Shown piece after piece: positions 28,476-35,717 of a DNA stretch of 64,000 nt. The DNA is taken from NCBI GenBank assembly GCA_005217565.1, contig SJCO01000003.1, positions 62,001 through 126,000 of the forward strand, given 5' to 3'. How positions within the stretch are numbered: the first letter of the stretch is position 1; each line of letters starts with the position of its first letter. The notes under the pieces are model-generated. The model was given only the letters and a program-made list of their open reading frames with translations, was not told the DNA's origin and ran no database searches. The DNA is from Puteibacter caeruleilacunae. GTDB taxonomy: Bacteria > Bacteroidota > Bacteroidia > Bacteroidales > Prolixibacteraceae. The translations under genes and the position numbers were made by a program.

Positions 28476-29338
28476 ATGGTCATACTTATTGGAAGCTCTG
28501 AAGGATTGGTAATTTTTCCAGGCCATTCATGTTCCATCTGCTGGTCAAGAATCAAGTAGAAAGGCTGGTCAAAAGGCCATTGGTAAGTCCCGGCTCCTTT
28601 TACTTTTGGATATACATACGTTTCTACCCCATTAACTGCATACACCAACTTTTCAGGATACCAGCTCACGCTGTACACATTGTAGCCTGTTGTATCAATT
28701 TTACCAGTAGCAAACTTTTTAGGCACATCTTGTTTCAATGTTATTGTATAATGATTATGCGTTGTTTGGTATGCAAAATCATCATGATTCAATTTTTCCA
28801 TAATATCCATCTCTCCATTATGCTGATCAGGATATATCTCTTTTTCAGAAAGCATCCATAGCGCTGGCCACATACCGTATGCTTGATCCAACTTGGCTTT
28901 TATCTCTATACGTCCATATTGAAATGCAAACTTATTCCATGAATAGATTCCACCTGTAAGATAAGGACGTGGATCACCTTTAAGCGTGTCTTGATTGATG
29001 ATTCCATTCAATTGGATGTTCTCATCATCAAAGGTTACAACTCGAGGATCAGTAGCAGAAATATACCTGAAACAATTCTTAACGTCTCTCCATTTTTCAA
29101 CAGGGACTTGCCATTTTGGAGTTTCAAAAAGTCCTATCCTACTCCAGGTATTGGTATCTAACGATCCTTGATTAAACTTCTCTTCCCATACCAATTCCCA
29201 TTCGGTAGCATCATTTTGTCGGTCTTTGCTCTGGACATAAATATATCCTTCCTCAAGGCGATAAGGTTTATTGTTACAAGAGGTGATTCCAAGTACTACA
29301 ACAACCAGCAGTACAACGATTAAGTTAATTTTTTCCAT
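28451..29338 (-). CDS. Glycoside hydrolase family 16 endo-glycanase lipoprotein
   Basis: 295 residues. Lipoprotein signal with Cys21 in LGITSC. The GH16 catalytic signature E-x-D-x-x-E is present as Glu176-Asp178-Glu181 in GEMDIMEKLNHD, preceded by YGRIEIKAKLDQAYGMWPALWMLSE. The rest of the jelly roll (SVSWYPEKLVYAVNG, QPFYLILDQQM) is intact. GH16 includes laminarinases, lichenases, agarases and carrageenases. An endo-beta-glucanase or galactanase role fits the sulfated-glycan locus. It is convergent to GH92 and has its own promoter-like region, shared in sequence with the next minus-strand gene. Confidence 0.9.
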   Translation of the reverse strand: MEKINLIVVLLVVVVLGITSCNNKPYRLEEGYIYVQSKDRQNDATEWELVWEEKFNQGSLDTNTWSRIGLFETPKWQVPVEKWRDVKNCFRYISATDPRVVTFDDENIQLNGIINQDTLKGDPRPYLTGGIYSWNKFAFQYGRIEIKAKLDQAYGMWPALWMLSEKEIYPDQHNGEMDIMEKLNHDDFAYQTTHNHYTITLKQDVPKKFATGKIDTTGYNVYSVSWYPEKLVYAVNGVETYVYPKVKGAGTYQWPFDQPFYLILDQQMEHEWPGKITNPSELPISMTIDWVRLYQ

Positions 29339-29416
29339 ATTCTCTTTATTATTCCGATAGTTAATTATGTGATTGAGCTTCTCCTTAAGGAATGTGCTAT
29401 TGAAGATTCACAAAAT

Positions 29417-29448
29417 CAAAGGTCTGGATATTTTTTGAACAACACAAT
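29417..29448 (-). promoter_or_regulatory. Candidate promoter of the GH16 gene (copy 1 of a repeated element)
   Basis: On the minus strand ATTG (29448-29445), a 20-nt spacer and GACCTTTG (29424-29417) resemble a Bacteroidota -33/-7 pair. The surrounding 46 bp (29417-29462) match 30906-30951 at about 37 of 46 positions. The predicted start is about 70 bp upstream of the GH16 ATG. Confidence 0.4.
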
Positions 29449-29485
29449 ATTATCGAGCTCCAGTTGTCGCATTTAGTATTTCCCT

Positions 29486-30865
29486 TTAGATGTCATCTGA
29501 TTTTTCCTCTTTAGGAATAATTATTTGCCAACTTCCAAGCTTGTCACTACCAACCCTCTGTATGATATTTTTCTTTCTTAATGCTGAGATATTCTTATCT
29601 ATTGCTGTTGTACTAATACCAATACTTTCAGCCATTTCTTTCTTAGATATCTTCGGATTTTCAAAGATTAGTTTTACGATCTTTTTCTGACTATCTACCA
29701 ACCCTTCTACCAACCCTTCTACCAACCCTACTACCAACCCTTCATCATGTAGAGTCTGATCTTCTTTAGTCAATTCACTATAACTGCGATCAATGACTGA
29801 ACGAGGAAAGATCATTCGAACATAATTCTCTGAGAATTTAAAACAATTTTTATCATAAGTCTGTAAAATACGAGGAACTCCCGAACCTAACTGCTCAACC
29901 ATATCCAGATCTTTATAAATACGCATCAGTTCTTTGTTTCGGGGTAATGATAAACCTTCAAAGAAATCCTCCTGCGACATTCCTTCAAATAATCCACCAT
30001 ACGAAGTAATTTCTAGTCTATCTGAAAAAATTTCAAACTTAGGAGGCACTTCTCTGGAGTAATCGTTATGAATAATCCCATTAATAGTAGCTTCACGTAA
30101 AGCAATGGGATTCCACAAACGGGTTTCAATGCGTTCCTTGGAAGTGATTTTTGTAATTGTCAGATTTTCCAACTCCAATTTATCCAAAACCAACTTTGTC
30201 GCTTTTATTAATGAGCAATATCCATATTCATTACTTTCTATTAGATTTATACGGTCAGTTCCTGAATACTTCGCAACTTTAATGGAGTTGCCATTCTCAT
30301 CTGCTAATAAATAAGCAACATAATTATACTCACCCTCTTTAGTTAGCAATTCAAGATTATTCGCAAATTTTTCTGTTAGCTTTAGCTTCTTTTCTTCGTA
30401 GTAAATTTTTAGCTGTTCAAAGCTTAAATCTTGTCGATTAGATACAATTTTACTCAACGACTGTCTTGTTCGTTTTGCAAATAAATCTTCAATTTGTCTT
30501 ACCGTCATAGGTTCTGCAGCAGAACCAACTCGAAGAAAGCAACCATTCTGGCTCATACCTCTTTTTCTCAGATAGTATGGTTTGTCAGGGCCACTCGCTA
30601 TATTGATTTTAATAATATCTTTTCCTTCCCTCTCTTCACAAATAACATCAAATAATCCTAGGCATGAAGGGAGAATATTTGTTTTTAATCGATCTTTAAC
30701 TTTTAGCTGTACAGCATCAAGGTTATCAACGCCGATTACTGTTCCATCATCAGCAATTCCAATGTATATATTTCCACCTTCTCGATAATTCAAAAAGGCT
30801 ACGACTTCCTTCTCAATATCATCAGTAAGCTGTCTTTTAAATTCTATCCGATTTGATTCGGCCAT
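29486..30865 (-). CDS. AlbA_2/Schlafen-domain putative transcriptional regulator (RecG C-terminal-like)
   Basis: About 459 residues from the ATG at 30865 (MAESNRIEFKRQL). A longer frame opens at 30952 but would cross the candidate promoter at 30906-30937, so the shorter start is preferred. The N-terminal AlbA_2 domain shows SNRIEFKRQLTDDIEKEVVA and GGNIYIGIADDGTVIGV. The middle carries a GHKL-like segment (EATINGIIHNDYSREVPPKF, ITSYGGLFEGM), as in RecG-like regulators. The C terminus has a winged-helix segment (SKKEMAESIGISTTAIDKN). Between them lies a GLVE-type four-residue repeat encoded by four 12-bp units. It may regulate nearby genes, but the target is unknown. Confidence 0.82.
   Translation of the reverse strand: MAESNRIEFKRQLTDDIEKEVVAFLNYREGGNIYIGIADDGTVIGVDNLDAVQLKVKDRLKTNILPSCLGLFDVICEEREGKDIIKINIASGPDKPYYLRKRGMSQNGCFLRVGSAAEPMTVRQIEDLFAKRTRQSLSKIVSNRQDLSFEQLKIYYEEKKLKLTEKFANNLELLTKEGEYNYVAYLLADENGNSIKVAKYSGTDRINLIESNEYGYCSLIKATKLVLDKLELENLTITKITSKERIETRLWNPIALREATINGIIHNDYSREVPPKFEIFSDRLEITSYGGLFEGMSQEDFFEGLSLPRNKELMRIYKDLDMVEQLGSGVPRILQTYDKNCFKFSENYVRMIFPRSVIDRSYSELTKEDQTLHDEGLVVGLVEGLVEGLVDSQKKIVKLIFENPKISKKEMAESIGISTTAIDKNISALRKKNIIQRVGSDKLGSWQIIIPKEEKSDDI
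29695..29742 (-). repeat. Four tandem 12-bp repeats inside the AlbA_2 gene
   Basis: Four head-to-tail units of CTACCAACCCTT (the third differs at its last base) at 29695-29706, 29707-29718, 29719-29730 and 29731-29742. They encode GLV[VE] repeats linking the GHKL-like and winged-helix parts. Because 12 is a multiple of 3, copy-number slippage would change linker length without breaking the frame. Confidence 0.9.
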
Positions 30866-31268
30866 ATTATTTTTTAATATAATTGTTCTATTTTCTTCTG
30901 TAAACCAAAGGTCTGCATATTTTTTGAACCATACAATACCACAAAGCTTCAACCATGTAAGTCGGTAGTCTGATAATATTAAATAGCAATATCAACGATC
31001 AACCTGAAATTTTGGAGCATCAACCGAACAGGAACCATCCTCGAACTTCATTTGGGACTCATTAGGACCAACATGCCAAATCACTGCGGGAACTGTGGGT
31101 GTTGGGCCTTATTTTGGCTTAATTTCCCTAGTATTTGCCCTTATTTGCCTTAGAAGAAAATAGTAATTCCCACTTTTTCCATACCTTTAAGCAAGCAAAC
31201 TGAAGTAATTGGATGATTTCAAATAGGAGTAATCATTTATTCTACAGACTCCCAAAACCTAAGAAACA
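30866..31268. other. Divergent intergenic region, about 400 bp
   Basis: Between the AlbA_2 gene (minus) and a lipoprotein gene (plus). It contains the repeated promoter-like element. It also holds a 51-codon stop-to-stop plus frame (31008-31160) that lacks an ATG and ends in a hydrophobic stretch plus RRK. I see no supportable gene, and plus-strand promoter boxes are not clear. Confidence 0.35.
30906..30937 (-). promoter_or_regulatory. Candidate promoter of the AlbA_2 gene (copy 2 of a repeated element)
   Basis: On the minus strand ATTG (30937-30934), a 20-nt spacer and GACCTTTG (30913-30906) repeat the layout found before GH16. A transcription start near 30899 supports the ATG at 30865 as the true start of the downstream gene. 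Confidence 0.4.
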
Positions 31269-32219
31269 ATGAAACGAACGTTAATCATTCTTGTGATTCT
31301 TGTTTTTTTATTCCCTGGCTGTTACAATCAAGGTGAAATAGAAAGATCTTTAGGAGACTTCGATATATCTAAAAATGACACACATATCGTTTTTGCATAC
31401 AACATAGATGGCGTATCTTCAATTTATCAGATGCAAATAGACGGAAGTGAGATAGTAAAGCTAATTAGCTCTGATGAAGGTGTTTCGTATGTTAATCCAA
31501 AGTATTCCCCTGACGGGAGTAAAATTATATTTATATCGCATCCATCCGGAGAAATAAAGAGTAATATTTGCACTGTCAATCGGGATGGTTCACAACTAGA
31601 AACTCATTCTTTAGATAGTATTATTGTTACAGAAGCATTATTCTCATCAAGTCGTAATTTGATATATTTTTGCGGAGCAACAGACTATCGCAAATCTTCA
31701 CCAATTGGTATTCGATCAGCTCATGATTTTGATATTTATTCGCTTTCTTTAGATGACAAATCGATAAGTAAACTATCAAATTTGTGCGCATATAACATAA
31801 ATAATATCTCAGAAGTCGATAGTACAAATTTATTAATGGGAATTGAAGCTGGACCATCAGGAGGGATATATACTTTATCTGTTGATAAGCCAGAAACTAC
31901 TACTCCATCTAATCCCATCAATAATCCCAGAGGTTCAGCAAGTATGTATTCTCGACCAATTTTTTCAAGGAACTACGGAGTAATGGCATTTACTGCTCCA
32001 TATGAATTATATTTAATGGATGCAACGTCTAAAAAAGCACAACTAATTTATGGTCCAAAAAATGGTAGTGGTCACTTAAAAAATATCTGTTTTTACAACA
32101 CTAAAGAAGAAATCTTATTTTCAAAAATATCCAGAAGTGGAGAAATTGAGTTAATGTCAATTGGCTTTGAGGGAAAGCAATTAAAGAAGATACCTATTAA
32201 CCTACCCCAAAGCATGTAA
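31269..32219 (+). CDS. TolB-like beta-propeller lipoprotein
   Basis: 316 residues. Lipoprotein signal with Cys18 in LFPGC. The mature part has PD40/WD40-type strand repeats, for example GVSSIYQMQIDGSEIVKLI, VNPKYSPDGSKIIFISHPS and SNICTVNRDGSQL, the pattern of TolB-like propellers. Such proteins sit in the envelope and usually bind other proteins. It starts a run of three small plus-strand lipoprotein or secreted genes that ends at the hairpin 33259-33327. No partner gene is recognisable. Confidence 0.75.
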   Translation: MKRTLIILVILVFLFPGCYNQGEIERSLGDFDISKNDTHIVFAYNIDGVSSIYQMQIDGSEIVKLISSDEGVSYVNPKYSPDGSKIIFISHPSGEIKSNICTVNRDGSQLETHSLDSIIVTEALFSSSRNLIYFCGATDYRKSSPIGIRSAHDFDIYSLSLDDKSISKLSNLCAYNINNISEVDSTNLLMGIEAGPSGGIYTLSVDKPETTTPSNPINNPRGSASMYSRPIFSRNYGVMAFTAPYELYLMDATSKKAQLIYGPKNGSGHLKNICFYNTKEEILFSKISRSGEIELMSIGFEGKQLKKIPINLPQSM

Positions 32220-32281
32220 TTCAAATTAAATTTCATTCACTACAATCCAATTAGAAATGTAGAATCAACAAGTAAATCTGT

Positions 32282-32692
32282 ATGAAAATTCGAATATTTC
32301 TTATAGCAATTACCTTACTGACTTTAGCTGCAACCTGCGATTACTATGATAATAGATTACAAATCAAAAATAATAGCAGCGAAACAATAACAGTCGTTTT
32401 TTCAGAAGATACCCTACTACCGGCAGGAAAAAATAAAATAATAACACTTCTTCTTAAAGACAAAATTGAGTCAGGAAAAACTGTTCGAAAGAATAAACCT
32501 GGAAGTAAAAATGCATGGCCCTTTCTCATAAAAAGGAGCACCAACCAAAAACTCAATATCTTTTTTATTAATGCGGATACACTGTCAAAAAATAATAACT
32601 GGACAAATATAAAAGATAATCAAGCCTATGAAAGAAAAGAATACACCTTAAATGAATTAGAAAATAACAATTGGCTTATCGTATACCCCTAG
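32282..32692 (+). CDS. Small exported protein of unknown function
   Basis: 136 residues. A hydrophobic N terminus ends LAATC with Cys19. The threonine before the cysteine is unusual for a lipobox, so it may be a lipoprotein or a Sec type I substrate. The mature part is lysine- and asparagine-rich and beta-like (NNSSETITVVFSEDTLLPAG). No family is recognised. It lies 62 bp after the propeller gene. Confidence 0.65.
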   Translation: MKIRIFLIAITLLTLAATCDYYDNRLQIKNNSSETITVVFSEDTLLPAGKNKIITLLLKDKIESGKTVRKNKPGSKNAWPFLIKRSTNQKLNIFFINADTLSKNNNWTNIKDNQAYERKEYTLNELENNNWLIVYP

Positions 32693-32730
32693 CGATACAA
32701 AACACTTAAATCCATTAACCAGAACAAATA

Positions 32731-33159
32731 ATGAGCAAGAATAAATTTAATTTGTCAGTAATACTATTGGTTAGCATGATTTTCACATCTTGCATTGGTA
32801 GCGTTGTGTATGAAAGAAAACTTACCGCTGGATATGAACTTTCTGCTAATGATCATATATCCGGAATGTCAATTTATACAACTGATGAACAGTACCAGAT
32901 AGGAATAGTCAACGCGACAGTATTTGCAGTTGGATACAACAAGAATTTCATAATTGTAAAGCAACATCCTTTTGAAGGCAATTCAGTAAATAAAGCCATT
33001 ACAAACTACTTCATCATCCCAATTAAAAATGATGGTAATTTACCTCCTGATAAAAATAAGATAGGTCCATTAACTTATCACGATTTTTTGAAGAAGAGAA
33101 ACGAGTTGGGAATATCAAATGATTTAAATTTTACAATCACAATTGACGAACTACAATAA
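32731..33159 (+). CDS. Small lipoprotein of unknown function
   Basis: 142 residues. A good lipobox, FTSC, has its cysteine at position 21. The mature protein is short and mixed alpha/beta (YQIGIVNATVFAVGYNKNFI). No catalytic motif or known family is visible. It lies 38 bp after the previous small gene and just before a plus-strand terminator. Confidence 0.68.
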   Translation: MSKNKFNLSVILLVSMIFTSCIGSVVYERKLTAGYELSANDHISGMSIYTTDEQYQIGIVNATVFAVGYNKNFIIVKQHPFEGNSVNKAITNYFIIPIKNDGNLPPDKNKIGPLTYHDFLKKRNELGISNDLNFTITIDELQ

Positions 33160-33258
33160 TAATAAAAACCAAACTATCAAACACTTACACTCCCCAACCA
33201 CCAAGACAAATCAAAAATAACAGCCCCACTTTGACTGCATTATTTTCAAGAGGATCCG

Positions 33259-33327
33259 AACTGGAAGCACTACATTTGGCTTAGATAACAACACCGTTCA
33301 ATGTACCACTTCCAGTTAGTTGTTTTT
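33259..33327 (+). terminator. Terminator of the small lipoprotein run
   Basis: AACTGGAAG (33259-33267) pairs with CTTCCAGTT (33309-33317), and inside it ACATT (33272-33276) pairs with AATGT (33300-33304). A T5 tract follows at 33323-33327. It lies between convergent genes and serves the plus strand. Confidence 0.5.
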
Positions 33328-33345
33328 GATATAAAGCGACTCAGC

Positions 33346-35178
33346 TTAAGGCAATTCTACAGTTAAATTATCATTGAGATGTTCTCCTTTCGCAACCAGC
33401 TGTCCATCAACCCAAACACAAAGTTTACTTTGATCCCCTTCTCTTTCATCATCCCAATCTCTTTTCCAAACAATGTCTACATCATGATTGTGATATCTAA
33501 TGTTTCCCAAATAGAAATAATCCCACTTATCTTCAGGTAACAATGGTTGCAACAAGAATTCCTTATCGTGAGAAGAAGTAAATCCTAATAAATCTTCAAT
33601 TATCATATCTGGGAAAGTAGAATGAAAATAATCTTTTACACCTCCAAATTGCTCACCTTCTGAGGGCAAATAAAATTCTCCAATATTACGTTCTGTCCCA
33701 TGCATCTTCACTAATTTCTCAATCAAATCATACAATAGCTCTCTTTCATCTCCAGAGACTTCTGCTTTGTAATATTTTAAATAATTAGCGTATGCCTTAT
33801 TCACCACTGAATTTTGAAAAGGCCAGCCTCGCCCATTCCACGCATAAGCTTTTTCGTTATACAATGGATGTTGTCTTTCCGCTGTAGTCATGCCTTTTGT
33901 ATTATGAAATCCTTTAGGCGATCCAAGCATCTTCCATGCCTCATCGTACTTCTTTTCTCCCGCCGGTATCATGTTAAAGTACCATGGAGTATATCCAGCA
34001 CTTTCACGCACCTGAGCTTCCCAATCTTTTACTCCATGAGCATTATCGGCAGCAGAATAAGAATAAAAGAATTTGTCATTATCACTCCATAAGGTTGATA
34101 ACATTCTTTCTTGTAATTTTTTCCCTTTATTTAAATAATCCTCACTCTTAGCGATATCCTGTTCATTTCCGGATGACTTAGCTTTCAATGCATACAATTT
34201 ACTCAGCGACATCAAATTCCCATAATAATAGCTATTAATTGACGGACGGGCCAAATACATCATTGGATAACCTCTTGCGAATGCCATCGGAAACGTTTCA
34301 TTTAATTTTGATGCCCTCATTCTATCAATTGCTCCCCACCCCAAATAGTATTCACGCCAATCTTCATCGGTATAAATAGAATAAGGACCATCGCTGGCAA
34401 TTAGAGGCAAAGTAGCCGATATAGTAAACTCCATTCCATCATATAAATCAAGCACTTTATATAATCCATCAGTCTTGCCTCCCGGTTTATCTATCATGAA
34501 TTTCTCATCCCATACTTTTTGATGCTTCTCCAGATATGGCAACATGTTATCACGCCAATTATTGTTCGGATGAATCTTCAGAAATGCTTCTGTCCCATCA
34601 ACCATCCAACTTGAGAAATGATGACTTTCAGGACGACTAATATGACTATGAAAGGCTCTATTCTCGCGTTGATTGTTTTTTGAGCCATAACCTTTCATAT
34701 AAAACTCAATGTAAGAACGCAGATATTGAGGATCTCTAAACCACCTTAAATCATAAAACTGATGACCTGCCGGACAAGGAATTGCTCCACTAATACTTCC
34801 ATGACCTGGCCATCCGTAAAATTCAGTGAAAACCCATATATCTTTATTAGAAGATGGATCAGTCCAATTACGTAGATGTTTCGATATCATCCACCATCGA
34901 TAGTTGAACACCTCAGTAAAATCTTCATTCGAACATAAAAAGTACGGAACCTTATCTTTTAAGAATTCTTCAACATTGCTTTTATTATAAATTCCATCAG
35001 AGTTGGGTCTGTGCTTATAATTATTAAATTCATGCAAATCCTCTGAGAATGTTTTTTGAGCTTCCGCTTTAACCTGAAGCAACATTTCAGTATAGTTTGG
35101 TTCTTTATTAATGCATGAAGTATAAAATCCTATTCCTAATGCTAGTAAAACGACCTGTACAATTAACTTGTTATTCAT
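33346..35178 (-). CDS. (alpha/alpha)6-type glycoside hydrolase lipoprotein (MGH1/GH63-like)
   Basis: 610 residues. Lipoprotein signal with Cys22 in FYTSC. The protein is rich in aromatic-lined helical repeats typical of six-hairpin glycosidases, for example AHGVKDWEAQVRESAGYTPWYF, YNEKAYAWNGRGWPFQNSVVN and EFYLPSEGEQFGGVKDYFHS. These resemble the mannosylglycerate-hydrolase/GH63/trehalase superfamily, but the specific family and catalytic acids cannot be fixed by eye. It may process alpha-linked sugars released by the locus, or act independently, since it is convergent to the small lipoproteins and about 4 kb from the GH16 gene. Confidence 0.72.
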   Translation of the reverse strand: MNNKLIVQVVLLALGIGFYTSCINKEPNYTEMLLQVKAEAQKTFSEDLHEFNNYKHRPNSDGIYNKSNVEEFLKDKVPYFLCSNEDFTEVFNYRWWMISKHLRNWTDPSSNKDIWVFTEFYGWPGHGSISGAIPCPAGHQFYDLRWFRDPQYLRSYIEFYMKGYGSKNNQRENRAFHSHISRPESHHFSSWMVDGTEAFLKIHPNNNWRDNMLPYLEKHQKVWDEKFMIDKPGGKTDGLYKVLDLYDGMEFTISATLPLIASDGPYSIYTDEDWREYYLGWGAIDRMRASKLNETFPMAFARGYPMMYLARPSINSYYYGNLMSLSKLYALKAKSSGNEQDIAKSEDYLNKGKKLQERMLSTLWSDNDKFFYSYSAADNAHGVKDWEAQVRESAGYTPWYFNMIPAGEKKYDEAWKMLGSPKGFHNTKGMTTAERQHPLYNEKAYAWNGRGWPFQNSVVNKAYANYLKYYKAEVSGDERELLYDLIEKLVKMHGTERNIGEFYLPSEGEQFGGVKDYFHSTFPDMIIEDLLGFTSSHDKEFLLQPLLPEDKWDYFYLGNIRYHNHDVDIVWKRDWDDEREGDQSKLCVWVDGQLVAKGEHLNDNLTVELP

Positions 35179-35253
35179 AATTCTTTATTCTACATTTCAA
35201 ATCCATATAGCGTATTATTCTTCTCGTGGTTTCAATACCTTATACTAAAACAG

Positions 35254-35303
35254 AAAAAATACGATTGAAGTTTCATGTACTCTTCCTGAATCTTCAATCG
35301 TAT
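35254..35303 (-). terminator. Terminator-like hairpin with no upstream minus-strand gene
   Basis: ATACGATTGAAG (35259-35270) and CTTCAATCGTAT (35292-35303) form a perfect 12-bp stem with a 21-nt loop. On the minus strand it is followed by TTTTT. It lies about 80 bp upstream of the glycosidase ATG, so it is either a leader attenuator or the terminator of a gene no longer present. Confidence 0.6.
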
Positions 35304-35473
35304 AAATTGCAACAATGCACAAACCTATTGCGAAATGCCATATTACACTTGTACTAGAATCCAAATAACTTGGATTAATATCCAAAAGTGAAATAAGAAC
35401 TAAAACACCTAAGAAATATTAAGCCTATGCCCCCCTCAAACCACCTTCATGTATCCATAACACTATCTTTTCG

Positions 35474-35559
35474 CCCTATCTTCCCCCTATCAACACTATC
35501 TATTCCCTATGGTTTTGATAGAGATAAGATAGGGGATGTATAGGGAATACATAGGGGAA
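35474..35559. repeat. Nested inverted repeats with three CCCTAT and three ATAGGG motifs
   Basis: TATTCCCTAT (35501-35510) pairs perfectly with ATAGGGAATA (35540-35549). Outside it TTCCCCCTAT (35481-35490) pairs with ATAGGGGAA (35551-35559) with one bulge. Further copies are CCCTAT at 35474 and ATAGGG at 35529. The whole could fold into a long hairpin or act as a multi-site operator. Confidence 0.6.
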
Positions 35560-35682
35560 ATATAGCGTTTTTCATACGCATAGGTTGATTGCTCTCAGGG
35601 CAAACCATGCCATATACAATAAAAAAGTATCATTTTTGAGAAAAAAGGTAAACATTTTCAACAACTATGCGTTTTTAACATG

Positions 35683-35690
35683 TATATTTG
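35683..35690 (+). promoter_or_regulatory. -7 box of the AAA15/RloB operon
   Basis: TATATTTG is a perfect TAnnTTTG match, 27 bp before the ATG at 35718. The right arm of an inverted repeat (35662-35672) lies just upstream, where a repressor could block polymerase. The -33 element is weak. Confidence 0.5.
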
Positions 35691-35717
35691 TAAAACTTTT
35701 ACAAAACTCAAACTTAA

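Larger units (their letters stand above)
35179..35717. other. Repeat-rich intergenic region upstream of the AAA15/RloB pair
   Basis: 539 bp without a supported ORF. It contains a minus-strand terminator-like hairpin (35259-35303), a nested inverted-repeat structure with CCCTAT/ATAGGG motifs (35474-35559), an inverted repeat ACGCATAGGTTG/CAACTATGCGT (35576-35587 and 35662-35672), and a plus-strand -7 box (35683-35690). These are described separately. Confidence 0.6.

Noticed and set aside
29695-29742. Tandem repeat considered as a CRISPR or satellite array
   Set aside because: Units are 12 bp, directly adjacent without spacers, and stay in frame within a gene.
30866-30952. Longer start of the AlbA_2 gene
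   Set aside because: It would place the repeated promoter-like element inside the coding region, and the AlbA_2 domain begins right after the ATG at 30865.
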